A stretch of 64,000 nt of DNA from Aeromicrobium sp. 9AM (GCF_902506105.1 NZ_LR733304.1:62001-126000); one strand, 5' to 3'; shown: positions 41,615 through 51,075, numbered from the stretch's first letter. Notes: generated by a model not told the origin, from the sequence alone. Program-made: numbers and translations.

Positions 41615-44302
41615 GTGACCAGCCTCGTCATCGTCGAGTCCCCCAACAAGGTCCGCAGCATCGCGGGCTACCTCGGGGACGGCTATGTCGTGGACTCGTC
41701 CGTCGGCCACATCCGCGATCTCCCGCGTGGCGCCGACGAGGTGCCGGCCGCGTTCAAGGGCGAGACGTGGGCCCGCCTGGGCGTCAACATCGACAGCGAG
41801 TTCGAGCCGATCTACGTCGTGTCGGCCGACAAGAAGTCGCAGATGACCAAGCTCAAGAAGCTCCTCAAGGACGCCGACGAGCTCGTCCTGGCGACAGATG
41901 AGGACCGCGAGGGCGAGGCCATCGCGTGGCACCTCTTCGACGAGCTCAAGCCCAAGGTCCCGGTCAAGCGCATCGTGTTCAACGAGATCACGAAGGACGC
42001 GATCCAGTACGCCATCGCGCATCCCCGTGACATCGACATGGACCTCGTCGACGCGCAGGAGGCGCGGCGCATCCTCGACCGCCTCTACGGCTACGAGGTC
42101 AGCCCCGTGCTGTGGAAGAAGGTCATGAGCGGCCTGTCGGCCGGCCGCGTGCAGTCCGTCGCAACCCGTCTCGTGGTCGAGCGTGAGCGCGAGCGCATGG
42201 CGTTCCGCATCGCTTCCTACTGGGACCTCGAGGCCACGTTCGACGCCGGCGAGGGCTACGACCCTCGCCAGTTCCCGGCCAAGCTGTTCAGCGTCGACGG
42301 CAAGCGCATCGCATCGGGCAACAACTTCGACAACACCGGCCAGCTGACGTCCGACAAGGTCGTCCACCTCGACGAGCAGCAGGCGGCTGCGCTGGCTGAA
42401 GCCCTCGCCGACCGCCCGTTCACGGTGCGCTCGGTCGAGTCCAAGCCCTACACGCGCCGCCCCTACGCGCCGTTCCGCACCACGACGATGCAGCAGGAGG
42501 CGTCCCGCAAGTTCGGCTTCGGCGCCGCCCGCACGATGCAGGTCGCCCAGCGGCTCTACGAGGGCGGCCACATCACCTATATGCGTACGGACTCGACGAC
42601 GCTGTCGCAGACCGCGCTCAACGCCGCCCGCGCCCAGGTCACCGAGCTCTACGGCCCGGCCTACCTGCCGGAGTCGCCGCGCGTCTACGCCAGCAAGGTC
42701 AAGAACGCGCAGGAGGCCCACGAGGCGATCCGCCCCGCAGGCGAGAAGTTCAAGACCCCCGACCAGACCGGGCTCTCCGGCGACGAGAGACGCCTCTACG
42801 AGCTGATCTGGAAGCGCACGATCGCCTCCCAGATGCGCGACGCCAAGGGTGACTCGGTGTCGATCCGCATCGGCACGACCGCGGCGAGCGGCGAGGACGT
42901 CGTGTTCGGCAGCTCGGGCCGCACGATCACGTTCTACGGCTTCCTCAAGGCGTACGTCGAGTCGCACGACGACTCAGATGCCGAGGGCGACGACCAGCAG
43001 ACCAAGCTGCCCAACCTCTCGGAGGGCCAGACCGTCACGGCCGCCGAGCTCGGCAAGGCCGGCCACGAGACCAAGCCGCCGTCGCGCTACACCGAGGCCT
43101 CGCTCATCAGCGAGCTCGAGACGCGCGAGATCGGCCGCCCCTCGACGTACGCGTCGATCGTCGGCACGATCCAGAACCGCGGCTACGTCTACAAGAAGGG
43201 CACCGCCCTCGTTCCCGCGTGGATCGCGTTCTCGGTCATCCGGCTGATGGAGCAGCACTTCCCGCGGCTCATCGACTACAACTTCACCGCCGAGCTCGAG
43301 GACGTCCTCGACGAGGTCGCCCAGGGGCGCGAGGAGCGGCTCAACGTCCTCACCGGCTTCTGGACCGGCACCGGCGAGGGCGACACGGGGCTCAAGCGCC
43401 TCGTCGAGAACCTGCCCGACATCGACGCCCGCGGGCTTGCGACGTTCCCGCTCGGCGAGGAGATCGACCTGCGCGTCGGCCGCTACGGCCCGTACGTCGA
43501 AGGTCCGCCGTTCACCGAGGACGCCGAGGGCAAGAAGGTGCCGACCCGCGCCAACGTCCCCGACGACCTGCCGCCCGACGAGCTCACGCTCGACCGCGCC
43601 AAGGAGCTGCTGGCCAGCCCGTCCGGCGTGGAGAAGGAGCTCGGCAAGCACCCCGAGACCGGCCTCGCGATCACGGCCAAGAGCGGTCGATTCGGGCCGT
43701 ACGTCACCGAGGCGCTGCCCGAGGACGCCAAGAAGGCCGACAAGCCCCGGACGGCGAGCCTGTTCGCGAGCATGGACCTCGACACCATCACGCTCGAGCA
43801 GGCCGTCGAGCTGCTCAAGCTGCCCCGGGTCGTCTACGTCGAGGAGGACGGCACCGAGGTCACGGCGCAGAACGGCCGCTACGGCCCCTACCTCAAGAAG
43901 GGCACCGACTCCCGGTCGCTCGAGCGCGAGGACCAGCTCCTCACGATCACCGAGGACGAGGTGCGGGCGATCTACGCGCAGCCCAAGACGTACGGTCGCC
44001 GCGCCGCCGCCGCGCCGCTCAAGGAGCTCGGCAACGACCCCGTCAGCGGCTCGCCGGTCGTGGCCAAGGACGGTCGCTTCGGCATGTACGTGACCGACGG
44101 TGAGTACAACGCCACGCTGCGCAAGGACGACTCGCTCGAGACGCTGACGCCCGAGCGCGCGTTCGAGCTGCTCGCCGAGCGCCGCGCCAAGGGCCCGGCC
44201 AAGAAGGGCGGCAAGAAGACCGCCAAGAAGACGGCGAAGAAGACCGCCAAGAAGACGACCAAGAAGGCGCCGGCCAAGAAGTCTGCCGCCAAGAAGGCCT
44301 GA
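41615..44302 (+). CDS. topA: DNA topoisomerase I
   Basis: 895 residues, actinobacterial length. Toprim 'VIVESPNKVRSIAGYL' and 'LVLATDEDREGEAIAWHL' (catalytic DxD), active-site Y322 in 'HITYMRTDST', then 'NAQEAHEAIRPAG'. Instead of zinc fingers the C-terminus has several TOPRIM_C repeats (e.g. 'LRVGRYGPYVEG', 'AKSGRFGPYVTE', 'AQNGRYGPYLKK', 'AKDGRFGMYVTD') and a lysine/alanine tail of about 30 residues built from KKTA units, as in mycobacteria and streptomycetes, which aids DNA binding and processivity. CAGGAG precedes GTG 41615. Confidence 0.97.
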   Translation: MTSLVIVESPNKVRSIAGYLGDGYVVDSSVGHIRDLPRGADEVPAAFKGETWARLGVNIDSEFEPIYVVSADKKSQMTKLKKLLKDADELVLATDEDREGEAIAWHLFDELKPKVPVKRIVFNEITKDAIQYAIAHPRDIDMDLVDAQEARRILDRLYGYEVSPVLWKKVMSGLSAGRVQSVATRLVVERERERMAFRIASYWDLEATFDAGEGYDPRQFPAKLFSVDGKRIASGNNFDNTGQLTSDKVVHLDEQQAAALAEALADRPFTVRSVESKPYTRRPYAPFRTTTMQQEASRKFGFGAARTMQVAQRLYEGGHITYMRTDSTTLSQTALNAARAQVTELYGPAYLPESPRVYASKVKNAQEAHEAIRPAGEKFKTPDQTGLSGDERRLYELIWKRTIASQMRDAKGDSVSIRIGTTAASGEDVVFGSSGRTITFYGFLKAYVESHDDSDAEGDDQQTKLPNLSEGQTVTAAELGKAGHETKPPSRYTEASLISELETREIGRPSTYASIVGTIQNRGYVYKKGTALVPAWIAFSVIRLMEQHFPRLIDYNFTAELEDVLDEVAQGREERLNVLTGFWTGTGEGDTGLKRLVENLPDIDARGLATFPLGEEIDLRVGRYGPYVEGPPFTEDAEGKKVPTRANVPDDLPPDELTLDRAKELLASPSGVEKELGKHPETGLAITAKSGRFGPYVTEALPEDAKKADKPRTASLFASMDLDTITLEQAVELLKLPRVVYVEEDGTEVTAQNGRYGPYLKKGTDSRSLEREDQLLTITEDEVRAIYAQPKTYGRRAAAAPLKELGNDPVSGSPVVAKDGRFGMYVTDGEYNATLRKDDSLETLTPERAFELLAERRAKGPAKKGGKKTAKKTAKKTAKKTTKKAPAKKSAAKKA

Positions 44303-44320
44303 CCTGCCACAATCGTGGCC

Positions 44321-45490
44321 ATGTTGCGCCCCATCGTCAGGCCGTTGTCACCGCGGGACCCGCACGAGGCGCACCGCGTCGCGTCGCCGCTCGAACTGTT
44401 CACCGATCTTTGCTACGTCGTCGCGATCGCGCAGGCAGCGCTGTCGCTGCACCACGAGATCTCGGAAGGCCATGCGGGGCACGGCCTCGTGTGGTTCGGC
44501 GTCTCGTTCTTCGCGATCTTCTGGGCCTGGCTCAACTTCGTCTGGTTCAACTCGGCGTACGACCCTGACGACACGATCAATCGCGTCCTGACGCTGCTGC
44601 AGGTCTTCGGGTCGCTGGTCCTGGCCGCGGGGGTGCCGGACTTCTTCAAGGAGGACCTGACCCTCGGCGTCATCGGCTACGTCATCATGCGGGTGGGCCT
44701 CGTGCTGATGTGGCTCCGTGCGGCCGAAGGCCACGCGGAGCGGCGCACCACGGCCCTGCGCTATGCGTACGGGTTGATCCTGGTGCAGATCGGCTGGGTC
44801 GTGGCGCTCCTGGTGACGGGCGGCCACATCCCGATCTGGCTGTTCGTGGTCCTGGTGGCGTGCGACTTCGCCGTGCCGTTCATCGCCGAGCTGGCGGGGA
44901 CCACGCCGTGGCACCCGCACCACGTCGCAGAGCGCTACAGCCTCTTCTTCATCATCGTGCTGGGCGAGACGATCCTGTCGGTGACAGTGGCCCTGCAACA
45001 CGCCTTCGACGAGGAGAGCCCGCCGGCCGAGCTGTGGTTCGTGGTGGCGGCCGGCGTGCTGATCACGTTCACCGCGTGGTGGCTCTACTTCGCGCGCGAC
45101 AACTCCGGCATCCTCACGGACAACTCAATCGGGTACGTATGGGGATTCGGTCACTACGTGATCTTCGGTGCAGCGGCCGCGGTCGGCGCCGGCCTTGCGG
45201 CCCGCATCGACCACTACACGCATCACTCCGAGGCGTCCGACCTGGTCAGCAGCGCCTTCGTCACCGGTCCGGGCGCGGCATTCCTCGCCGCGTTGTGGCT
45301 GATCAACGTACGGCTGCACGACTCGTCGATGCGCACGGCGGGCCCGTTCGCGATCGCGATCGTCGCCATGGTGGCGGTGACGTTCGTGCCCTACTCAGAG
45401 CTCTGGGCCGGCCTGATCGGCGTCGCGCTGCTGGTCACGGAGATCCGCCTGACCACCGGTGACGACGAGAGTGTCGGCGCCGAGTCCTAG
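44321..45490 (+). CDS. Low temperature requirement protein A (LtrA)-family membrane protein
   Basis: 389 residues with about ten to twelve hydrophobic helices. 'RVASPLELFTDLCYVVAIAQAALSLHHE', 'HHVAERYSLFFIIVLGETILSV' and 'AWWLYFARDN' are the LtrA signatures (ELF.DL.yVv, ERyglf.IIvLGE). Molecular role unknown; named from Listeria growth at low temperature. ATG 44321 is used; a GTG two codons earlier is possible. Confidence 0.88.
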   Translation: MLRPIVRPLSPRDPHEAHRVASPLELFTDLCYVVAIAQAALSLHHEISEGHAGHGLVWFGVSFFAIFWAWLNFVWFNSAYDPDDTINRVLTLLQVFGSLVLAAGVPDFFKEDLTLGVIGYVIMRVGLVLMWLRAAEGHAERRTTALRYAYGLILVQIGWVVALLVTGGHIPIWLFVVLVACDFAVPFIAELAGTTPWHPHHVAERYSLFFIIVLGETILSVTVALQHAFDEESPPAELWFVVAAGVLITFTAWWLYFARDNSGILTDNSIGYVWGFGHYVIFGAAAAVGAGLAARIDHYTHHSEASDLVSSAFVTGPGAAFLAALWLINVRLHDSSMRTAGPFAIAIVAMVAVTFVPYSELWAGLIGVALLVTEIRLTTGDDESVGAES

Positions 45491-45493
45491 GTT
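45488..45493 (+). promoter_or_regulatory. Leaderless -10 element (TAGGTT) for YjbR gene
   Basis: TAGGTT overlaps the LtrA stop and lies six bases before ATG 45500. Confidence 0.55.
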
Positions 45494-45499
45494 GGCCGT

Positions 45500-45901
45500 A
45501 TGCCCGATGTGTCGCTCGACATCGTCGACCGCCTCCGCACGATCTGCCTCGCGCTCCCCGAGACGTACGAGGAGACCGCGTGGACCGGCCTGCGCTGGTG
45601 CGTGCGCAACAAGACGTTCGCGCATGCGCTCGTGATCGATGACGGCCGGCCGGAGGCCTACGCGCGGTTCATCGCCGACGAGGGCCCGGTCACCGTCGTG
45701 ACGTTCCGGGCGCCGGGCGAGGAGCTCGAGGCGTTCCGCCAGGCCGGCGCGCCCTGGTTCGTCGCCCGCTGGGGTCGCGACGTCGTCGGGCTCGAGCTGC
45801 GTGACGACACCGACTGGGACGAGCTCGCCGAGCTGCTGACCGACAGCTTCTGCGTGCTGGCCCCCCAGAAGCTCGTCGCCCGCGTCGAACCTCCCGGCTA
45901 G
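45500..45901 (+). CDS. MmcQ/YjbR-family protein
   Basis: 133 residues. 'IVDRLRTICLALPETYEETAWTGLRWCVRNKTFAHALVI' and 'WFVARWGRDVVGLELRDDTDWDELAELLTDSFCVLAPQKLVARV' fit the MmcQ/YjbR fold (CyaY-like), a small DNA-binding-like domain whose function is not established. Independent leaderless expression is likely. Confidence 0.82.
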   Translation: MPDVSLDIVDRLRTICLALPETYEETAWTGLRWCVRNKTFAHALVIDDGRPEAYARFIADEGPVTVVTFRAPGEELEAFRQAGAPWFVARWGRDVVGLELRDDTDWDELAELLTDSFCVLAPQKLVARVEPPG

Positions 45902-45928
45902 CTCCCACTGCTGGAACAGCCGGACCGC

Positions 45929-45934
45929 TACGGT
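45929..45934 (+). promoter_or_regulatory. Leaderless -10 element (TACGGT) for methyltransferase
   Basis: TACGGT, six bases, ATG at 45941. Confidence 0.55.
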
Positions 45935-45940
45935 GGTCCG

Positions 45941-46798
45941 ATGGTTGCCCTGCAGCGTGTGTCCCAGCTCGTGCGCCATCCCCGGCAAGGAGCCAGCGCG
46001 GTCGCGCGTATCGTACGCACGCCGCCGTGCCTCGTCTGCGGCTCCAAGCGCTCCCGTACCCAGGTCGTCGAGCGCAAGAAACGGTCCTACGAGATCCGGG
46101 TCTGCCGCCGCTGCCAGTACGTCTCCAACTTCACCAACACCGTCGACTACACGGCGTTCGAGTCGGTCGAGAGCTTCCGGCTGTCGCCGCGCGTGGGCAC
46201 CGCGGAGCACCAGGGACGTGAGTTCCACATGGCCGAGATGGGTGCCGAGATCCTGCAACGCTCGGGGCTCAAGGTCATGGTGTTCGGTGCCGGCCGCAGC
46301 CTCGACTACCAGCACATCGGCAAGCTGCCGGCGGTCGACCGGGTCGTCATGAGCGATGTCGTCGACCTCGGCATCGACGCCGACTTCGTCAACATCACCG
46401 AGGGCACGTCGCAGCGCTTCGACCTGATCATCGCGTGCGAGGTCGTCGAGCACTTCACCGATCCGCGCGCCGAGTTCCCCCGGCTGTTCAAGCTGCTGAC
46501 CAAGAACGGCCTGCTGGTCTGCTCCACCAACATCTACGACGGTCGCAACGTCAAGAACCACCGCTACCTCTACTCGCGTGGCCACACCTCCTACTACAGC
46601 CCGCAGGCCATCGAGGTGATCGCGCGCAGGAGCGGCATGCATCACGACTTCCGGGTCCCCGCGATCGCCACCGGCTCGGCCGGCCCCCGCAAGCGCTACG
46701 TGCTCTTCACCAGGTCGCGGGGCAACGTGCGACGCATCGTCGACTACTTCGGCCGTCACGCGTACGCGCCCTCGGAGGACGTCGGGCCCACTGAGTAG
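45941..46798 (+). CDS. Zinc-ribbon SAM-type methyltransferase, glycan-locus style
   Basis: 285 residues. Cys pairs 'CLVCG' and 'CRRCQ' near residues 30 and 53 form a zinc ribbon like that of the protein at 1816. The following Rossmann part is atypical: motif I reads 'VMVFGAGRSLDYQHIGK' and the acidic strand 'RVVMSDVVDLGIDADFV'; later 'FDLIIACEVVEHFTDPRAEFPRLFKLLTKNGLLVCSTNIYDG' is well kept. The C-terminus 'YYSPQAIEVIARRSGMHHDFRVP' is found in sugar methyltransferases. It sits alone before tmk, far from the polysaccharide genes, and may be a displaced member of that pathway. Confidence 0.72.
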   Translation: MVALQRVSQLVRHPRQGASAVARIVRTPPCLVCGSKRSRTQVVERKKRSYEIRVCRRCQYVSNFTNTVDYTAFESVESFRLSPRVGTAEHQGREFHMAEMGAEILQRSGLKVMVFGAGRSLDYQHIGKLPAVDRVVMSDVVDLGIDADFVNITEGTSQRFDLIIACEVVEHFTDPRAEFPRLFKLLTKNGLLVCSTNIYDGRNVKNHRYLYSRGHTSYYSPQAIEVIARRSGMHHDFRVPAIATGSAGPRKRYVLFTRSRGNVRRIVDYFGRHAYAPSEDVGPTE

Positions 46799-46801
46799 GC
46801 T
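46796..46801 (+). promoter_or_regulatory. Leaderless -10 element (TAGGCT) for tmk
   Basis: TAGGCT overlaps the stop of the upstream gene and stands six bases before ATG 46808. Confidence 0.6.
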
Positions 46802-46807
46802 CGCCCC

Positions 46808-47449
46808 ATGGATCCGCTCTTCACCGAAACCGGGGTGTTCCTCGCCCTGGAGGGTGGGGAGGGTGCCGGCAAGTCGACGCAGGCCGTCAAGCTCGTCGAG
46901 TGGCTCGAGAGCCTCGGCCACGGCGTCCTGCTGACCCGCGAGCCCGGGGCGACCGAGGTCGGCAAGATCCTGCGGCACATCGTCCTCGACAACGACACCG
47001 GTGAGCTGTCGCCGCGCACCGAAGTGCTGCTCTACGCCGCCGACAAGGCCGAGCACGTCGACCAGATCGTCCTGCCGGCGCTCGCCGAAGGCACGATCGT
47101 GCTGACCGACCGCTATGTCGACTCGCTGCTGGCCTACCAGGGTGCCGGCCGACTGCTCGACCCCACAGAGGTCGAGCACATCGCCCGCTGGGCCACCTCG
47201 TCGCTGCGGCCGCACCTCACGATCGTCCTCGACATCGATCCGGCCATCGGCCACGCCCGGTTCGAGGGCGCCGACCGCATCGAGTCGGAGCCGCTGGAGT
47301 TCCACCAACGCGTACGCCAGCACTTCCTCGACCTCGCCGCTGCCGACCCGCAGCACTACCTCGTAGTCGGGGGCGGCGGCACGCCCGACGAGATCCATGC
47401 GACGATCCGCCAGGCCGTCGAGCCCTGGCTCGGGCAGGCGTCGGCATGA
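46808..47449 (+). CDS. tmk: dTMP kinase
   Basis: 213 residues. P-loop 'GGEGAGKST' (16-24), 'TREPGATEVGKILR', DRY-type 'LTDRYVDSLLAYQGAGR' and 'TIVLDIDPAIGHAR' identify thymidylate kinase, which makes dTDP from dTMP. The LID sequence 'FEGADRIESEPLEFHQRV' has the usual DRIE motif. It precedes holB, the standard tmk-holB order. Transcript is probably leaderless. Confidence 0.96.
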   Translation: MDPLFTETGVFLALEGGEGAGKSTQAVKLVEWLESLGHGVLLTREPGATEVGKILRHIVLDNDTGELSPRTEVLLYAADKAEHVDQIVLPALAEGTIVLTDRYVDSLLAYQGAGRLLDPTEVEHIARWATSSLRPHLTIVLDIDPAIGHARFEGADRIESEPLEFHQRVRQHFLDLAAADPQHYLVVGGGGTPDEIHATIRQAVEPWLGQASA

Positions 47450-47528
47450 GTGAGGCTTGCCGAACGAATCATGTGGCAGGGCTCATGCCGTGGGCCCCGT
47501 ATCGTGGGCTTTTCATGGGGGCCACAGC

Positions 47529-48671
47529 ATGACCGTGTGGGCGGACCTGGTCGGCCAGGAACCGGTCGTCGAGACGCTGCGGTCCGCGGTCGCGTCGGCC
47601 GACGGCGACGGTCGCTCGATGACGCACGCGTGGCTCTTCACGGGCCCGCCAGGCTCCGGCCGCTCCAACGCGGCCCGCGCCTTCGCGGCCGCGCTGCAGT
47701 GCGAGCTCGGCGGGTGCGGTGAGTGCCACTCGTGCACGACCGCGCGCGCCGGCAGCCATCCCGACATCACGCTGATCTCCACCGACGGGCTCTCGATCGG
47801 CGTCAAGGACATCCGCCAGTACGTCCGCTCGGCCGCGCTGCGGCCCGCGCTCGGCCGTTGGCAGATCCTCATCATCGAGGACGCCGACCGGCTCACCGAC
47901 GAGGCGGCCAACGCCCTGCTCAAGGCGATCGAGGAGCCCTCGCGCCATACCGTGTGGATGCTGTGTGCCCCGGCCGTCGACGACGTGTCGGTCACGATCC
48001 GCTCCCGCGCCCGCAGCGTGCTGCTGCGCACCCCGTCGACCGAGGCCATCACCGGGTTGCTGGTCGCGCGCGACGGGGTCGAGCCGGAGCTCGCACATGC
48101 CGTCGCCGCGGCCTCGCAGGGACACATCGGCCGGGCGCGCGGACTGGCGCGGGACCCGGGCGCACGCGAGCGTCGACGGGCGATCCTCTCGATCCCGGTG
48201 GCCCTGCACGATCTCGGCGACTGCCTCCGTGCCGCGCACCAGGTCAACGAGGAGGCCACCGCCCGGGCCAAGGACTTCTGCGATCCCGCCGACGAGCGCG
48301 AGCTCGAGGACATCCGCGCGACGTGGGGGGTCGAGGAGCGCGGCCGCCGCCCACCCGGATATGCCGGCGCGCTCTCGACGTTGCAGAAGGACCAGGACCG
48401 CCGCCGCAAGCGCATGGCCCGCGACTCGATCGACGGCGTGCTGCTCGACCTGCTGTCGTTCTGCCGTGACGTCCTGGCCGTCCAGTGCGCGACCGGCGTC
48501 GATCTCGTCAACGCCGACGTGGCCGACGACATCGCCGAGATGGCGCGCGTGTGGACGCCCGAATCGACGATCCACACGATCGATGCCATCGTCGAGTGTC
48601 GTACGGCCTTGACCGCCAACGCCGCACCACTGCTCGCCCTCGAACGCATGATGATCGGACTCCGCAGGTGA
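47529..48671 (+). CDS. holB: DNA polymerase III subunit delta'
   Basis: 380 residues. 'WADLVGQEPVVETLRSAV' starts the AAA+ domain, with 'FTGPPGSGRSNAARAFAAALQCE' (P-loop with Arg for Lys, as often in delta'), the four-Cys zinc module 'CELGGCGECHSC' and 'IIEDADRLTDEAANALLKAIEEPSRHTVWML'. It is the clamp-loader subunit that opens the sliding clamp. GGGGG precedes ATG 47529 by nine bases. It overlaps the next gene (GTGA). Confidence 0.94.
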   Translation: MTVWADLVGQEPVVETLRSAVASADGDGRSMTHAWLFTGPPGSGRSNAARAFAAALQCELGGCGECHSCTTARAGSHPDITLISTDGLSIGVKDIRQYVRSAALRPALGRWQILIIEDADRLTDEAANALLKAIEEPSRHTVWMLCAPAVDDVSVTIRSRARSVLLRTPSTEAITGLLVARDGVEPELAHAVAAASQGHIGRARGLARDPGARERRRAILSIPVALHDLGDCLRAAHQVNEEATARAKDFCDPADERELEDIRATWGVEERGRRPPGYAGALSTLQKDQDRRRKRMARDSIDGVLLDLLSFCRDVLAVQCATGVDLVNADVADDIAEMARVWTPESTIHTIDAIVECRTALTANAAPLLALERMMIGLRR

Positions 48672-50218
48672 CTCGCAACAGAACGCTGATCGTGATCTCG
48701 GTCGTGGCCGCCTTCGCCATGCTCGTGGGCGTGGCCATCGTGGCGGCGGTCCTCCTGACCGACGACAAGTCGGACAAGTGGACCGAGCCCAAACCGGCTG
48801 CGACGTCGGCGCCGTCCGGGCTCAAGCAGTTCTACGACCAGAAGGTCAAATGGTCCAGCTGCGACGACTCCGCGCGGTGCGCGTGGATCACGGTGCCGAT
48901 CGACTACGCCAAGCCCGACGGCGCGACGACCAAGCTCCGCGCCATCGTCCACCCGGCCGACGGTGGCAAGGCGACCGGCAGCATCCTGGTCAACCCCGGG
49001 GGCCCCGGCGGTTCGGCGATCGACTTCGCCAAGACGATGGCCGGCGAGTTCGGCGACGACGTCCGCAAGAAGTACGACATCGTCGGCGTCGATCCGCGCG
49101 GTGTCGCCGAGAGCTCGCCGCTCGCGTGCCTGTCCGACAAGGGCTTCGATGCCTTCACCGAGACCGACCCCGACCCGGACAACGCCGACGAGATCACGGC
49201 CCTCCGCAAGAGCATCACCGACCTCGGCCAGGCGTGCGAGAAGAACTCCGGCGAGCTCGCGGCCCACGTCTCGACCGTCGAGGTCGCCAAGGACATGGAC
49301 GTCGTCCGGGCACTGCTCGGCCGGTCCAAGCTCGACTGGTTCGGTGCGTCATACGGCACGGAGCTCGGCGCGGTCTATGCCCAGCTGTTCCCGGCCAACG
49401 TCGGCCGCATGGTGCTCGACGGTGCGGTCGACCCGTCGCTGGATGCCATCGGCTCGAGCCTCGGCCAGACCACGGGCTTCCAGCGGGCCCTCGACGCGTA
49501 CGCCAAGGACTGCGTCAAGCAGTCGAGCTGCCCGCTCGGCAACGACGCCGATGCCGGCCTCGCCAAGATCGCCGACCTCATGAAGGAGCTCGACGCGACG
49601 CCGATGAAGGCACTCTCCGGGCGCGACCTGACCGAGGGTCAGGCGTTCTACGGCATCGCCGTCACGCTCTATGACAAGACCACCTGGACCTATCTCTCGC
49701 AGGGCCTCGACGCGGCGTTCAAGGGTGACGGCAGCGTCCTGCTGCGGCTCTCCGACATCTACTTCGACCGCAAGGAGGACGGCCACTACAGCGGCAACAT
49801 CGGCCAGGTGATCTATGCCGTCAACTGCCTCGACGCCGTCGACCACGTGACGGTCGAGGAGACCGAGGCCGCGCTCCCGCGGTTCGAGAAGCTGTCGCCG
49901 GTGTTCGGCCGGGCCCTCGGCTGGGGTGCCCTCGGCTGCGCCGACTGGCCCATCAAGGTCACCAACCCGCTGCCCAAGATCGAGGCCAAGGGTGCGCCGC
50001 CGATCCTGGTGCTCGGCACGACCCGCGACCCGGCGACGCCTTACGAGTGGGCCAAGTCGCTCGCGTCGCAGCTGTCTTCAGGCGTGCTGATCACCCGTGA
50101 GGGCGACGGCCACACCGCCTACACGTCGGGCAACGGCTGCATCACCAAGGCGGTCGACAGCTTCTTCACCGAGGGCACCGTGCCCAAGGCGGGCCTGGTC
50201 TGCAAGGAAAGCGACTAG
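48668..50218 (+). CDS. Secreted alpha/beta hydrolase of the tripeptidyl-aminopeptidase (TAP) family
   Basis: 516 residues. N-terminal signal-anchor 'LIVISVVAAFAMLVGVAIVAAVLL', then a linker and the hydrolase: 'LVNPGGPGGSAIDF' (oxyanion region), 'YDIVGVDPRGVAES', nucleophile S228 in 'DWFGASYGTELGAVYAQLFP', Asp in 'VLGTTRDPATP' and His in 'REGDGHTAY'. The TAP-like C-terminal Cys-containing segment is present. Homologues in Streptomyces (SlpD/E) and mycobacteria lie directly after holB, so the position is conserved. It should cleave peptides or esters outside the membrane. Confidence 0.9.
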   Translation: MTRNRTLIVISVVAAFAMLVGVAIVAAVLLTDDKSDKWTEPKPAATSAPSGLKQFYDQKVKWSSCDDSARCAWITVPIDYAKPDGATTKLRAIVHPADGGKATGSILVNPGGPGGSAIDFAKTMAGEFGDDVRKKYDIVGVDPRGVAESSPLACLSDKGFDAFTETDPDPDNADEITALRKSITDLGQACEKNSGELAAHVSTVEVAKDMDVVRALLGRSKLDWFGASYGTELGAVYAQLFPANVGRMVLDGAVDPSLDAIGSSLGQTTGFQRALDAYAKDCVKQSSCPLGNDADAGLAKIADLMKELDATPMKALSGRDLTEGQAFYGIAVTLYDKTTWTYLSQGLDAAFKGDGSVLLRLSDIYFDRKEDGHYSGNIGQVIYAVNCLDAVDHVTVEETEAALPRFEKLSPVFGRALGWGALGCADWPIKVTNPLPKIEAKGAPPILVLGTTRDPATPYEWAKSLASQLSSGVLITREGDGHTAYTSGNGCITKAVDSFFTEGTVPKAGLVCKESD

Positions 50219-50225
50219 GTCGTCC

Positions 50226-50744
50226 CTAGCGGTTGCCGAGGATCGAGCCCAGGATCGACCCGAGGTCCGGCGACTGGGCCTTGGCCTCGGTGCTCGCGTT
50301 CTGGACTTCCTTCTGCACGACAGAGGGGTCTGCCTTGCCGCCACTCGTCAGTCGCTTGGCGAGGTACGCCATGACGATGGGTGCGACGATCTTGAGGATC
50401 TTCTCGACGTCGACGCCTGAGGCGCCGGCCTTGCTGCCGATCGCCTCCGAGACGTTCGGTGCAGCACCGCCGAGGACCTTCTCGATGATCCCGCTGCCCA
50501 GGGCGCCGTTGATCAGGGCGCCCATGTCACCGAGCGGGTTGGCGTCGGCATGCTGGCCGAGCGCGTTCGCCAGCGACGCCGCGCCCTCGCCGCTCTGGAC
50601 GTTCTGCTCCATGCCGCCGAGCAGTGCCGGGAGGCTGTCCCGGATGATGCCCTGGAGCTTGTCGGGTTCGACGCCCACCTGCTGGGCGATGTCGTTCAGG
50701 GTGCCGGAGTCGATGCCGGCCAGGATGTCGTCTGCGAGAGCCAT
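50226..50744 (-). CDS. DUF937 protein
   Basis: 172 residues. 'IDSGTLNDIAQQVGVEPDKLQGIIRDSLPALLGGMEQNVQSGEGAASLANALGQH' is the DUF937 repeat, a helical domain of unknown function found in many bacteria (YidB-like relatives). The C-terminal half ends in a region rich in lysine and serine. Convergent to the hydrolase with seven bases between stops. Leaderless promoter TAGGGT. Confidence 0.83.
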   Translation of the reverse strand: MALADDILAGIDSGTLNDIAQQVGVEPDKLQGIIRDSLPALLGGMEQNVQSGEGAASLANALGQHADANPLGDMGALINGALGSGIIEKVLGGAAPNVSEAIGSKAGASGVDVEKILKIVAPIVMAYLAKRLTSGGKADPSVVQKEVQNASTEAKAQSPDLGSILGSILGNR

Positions 50745-50750
50745 GCCCGC

Positions 50751-50756
50751 ACCCTA
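50751..50756 (-). promoter_or_regulatory. Leaderless -10 element (TAGGGT) for DUF937 gene
   Basis: TAGGGT on the minus strand, six bases before ATG 50744. Confidence 0.6.
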
Positions 50757-50777
50757 GACCCGCTCGCGAGTGCGCGA

Positions 50778-51068
50778 CTAGGGCTGGCGGACTGCTTCGT
50801 GGTGATGGATGACTTCGTCGATGATGAAGTTGAGGAACTTCTCGGCGAATGCCGGGTCGAGGTCAGCCTCGATTGCCAGGGCCCGGAGGCGGGTGATCTG
50901 CCGCGCCTCGCGTTCGGGATCCGCGGGCGGGAGGTCGTGCTCGGCCTTGAGCTTGCCGACACGTTTGGTGTACTTGAAGCGCTCTGCCAGGACATGGATG
51001 AGGGCGGCATCGATGTTGTCGATGCTCGCCCGGATCTCCTCGAGCTCGGCCTGCGTCGTGTCGGTCAC
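50778..51068 (-). CDS. Chorismate mutase (AroQ type)
   Basis: 96 residues, a three-helix AroQ domain: 'LEEIRASIDNIDAALIHVLAERFKYTKRVGKLKAEHDLPPADPEREARQITRLRALA' carries the Arg/Lys/Asp/Glu pattern of the active site, where chorismate becomes prephenate for Phe/Tyr synthesis. GTG 51068 follows TAGAAT by seven bases; the frame is open upstream without any start signal. No other aromatic biosynthesis gene is adjacent, so it is a free-standing mutase. Confidence 0.9.
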   Translation of the reverse strand: MTDTTQAELEEIRASIDNIDAALIHVLAERFKYTKRVGKLKAEHDLPPADPEREARQITRLRALAIEADLDPAFAEKFLNFIIDEVIHHHEAVRQP

Positions 51069-51075
51069 GAGTGCG

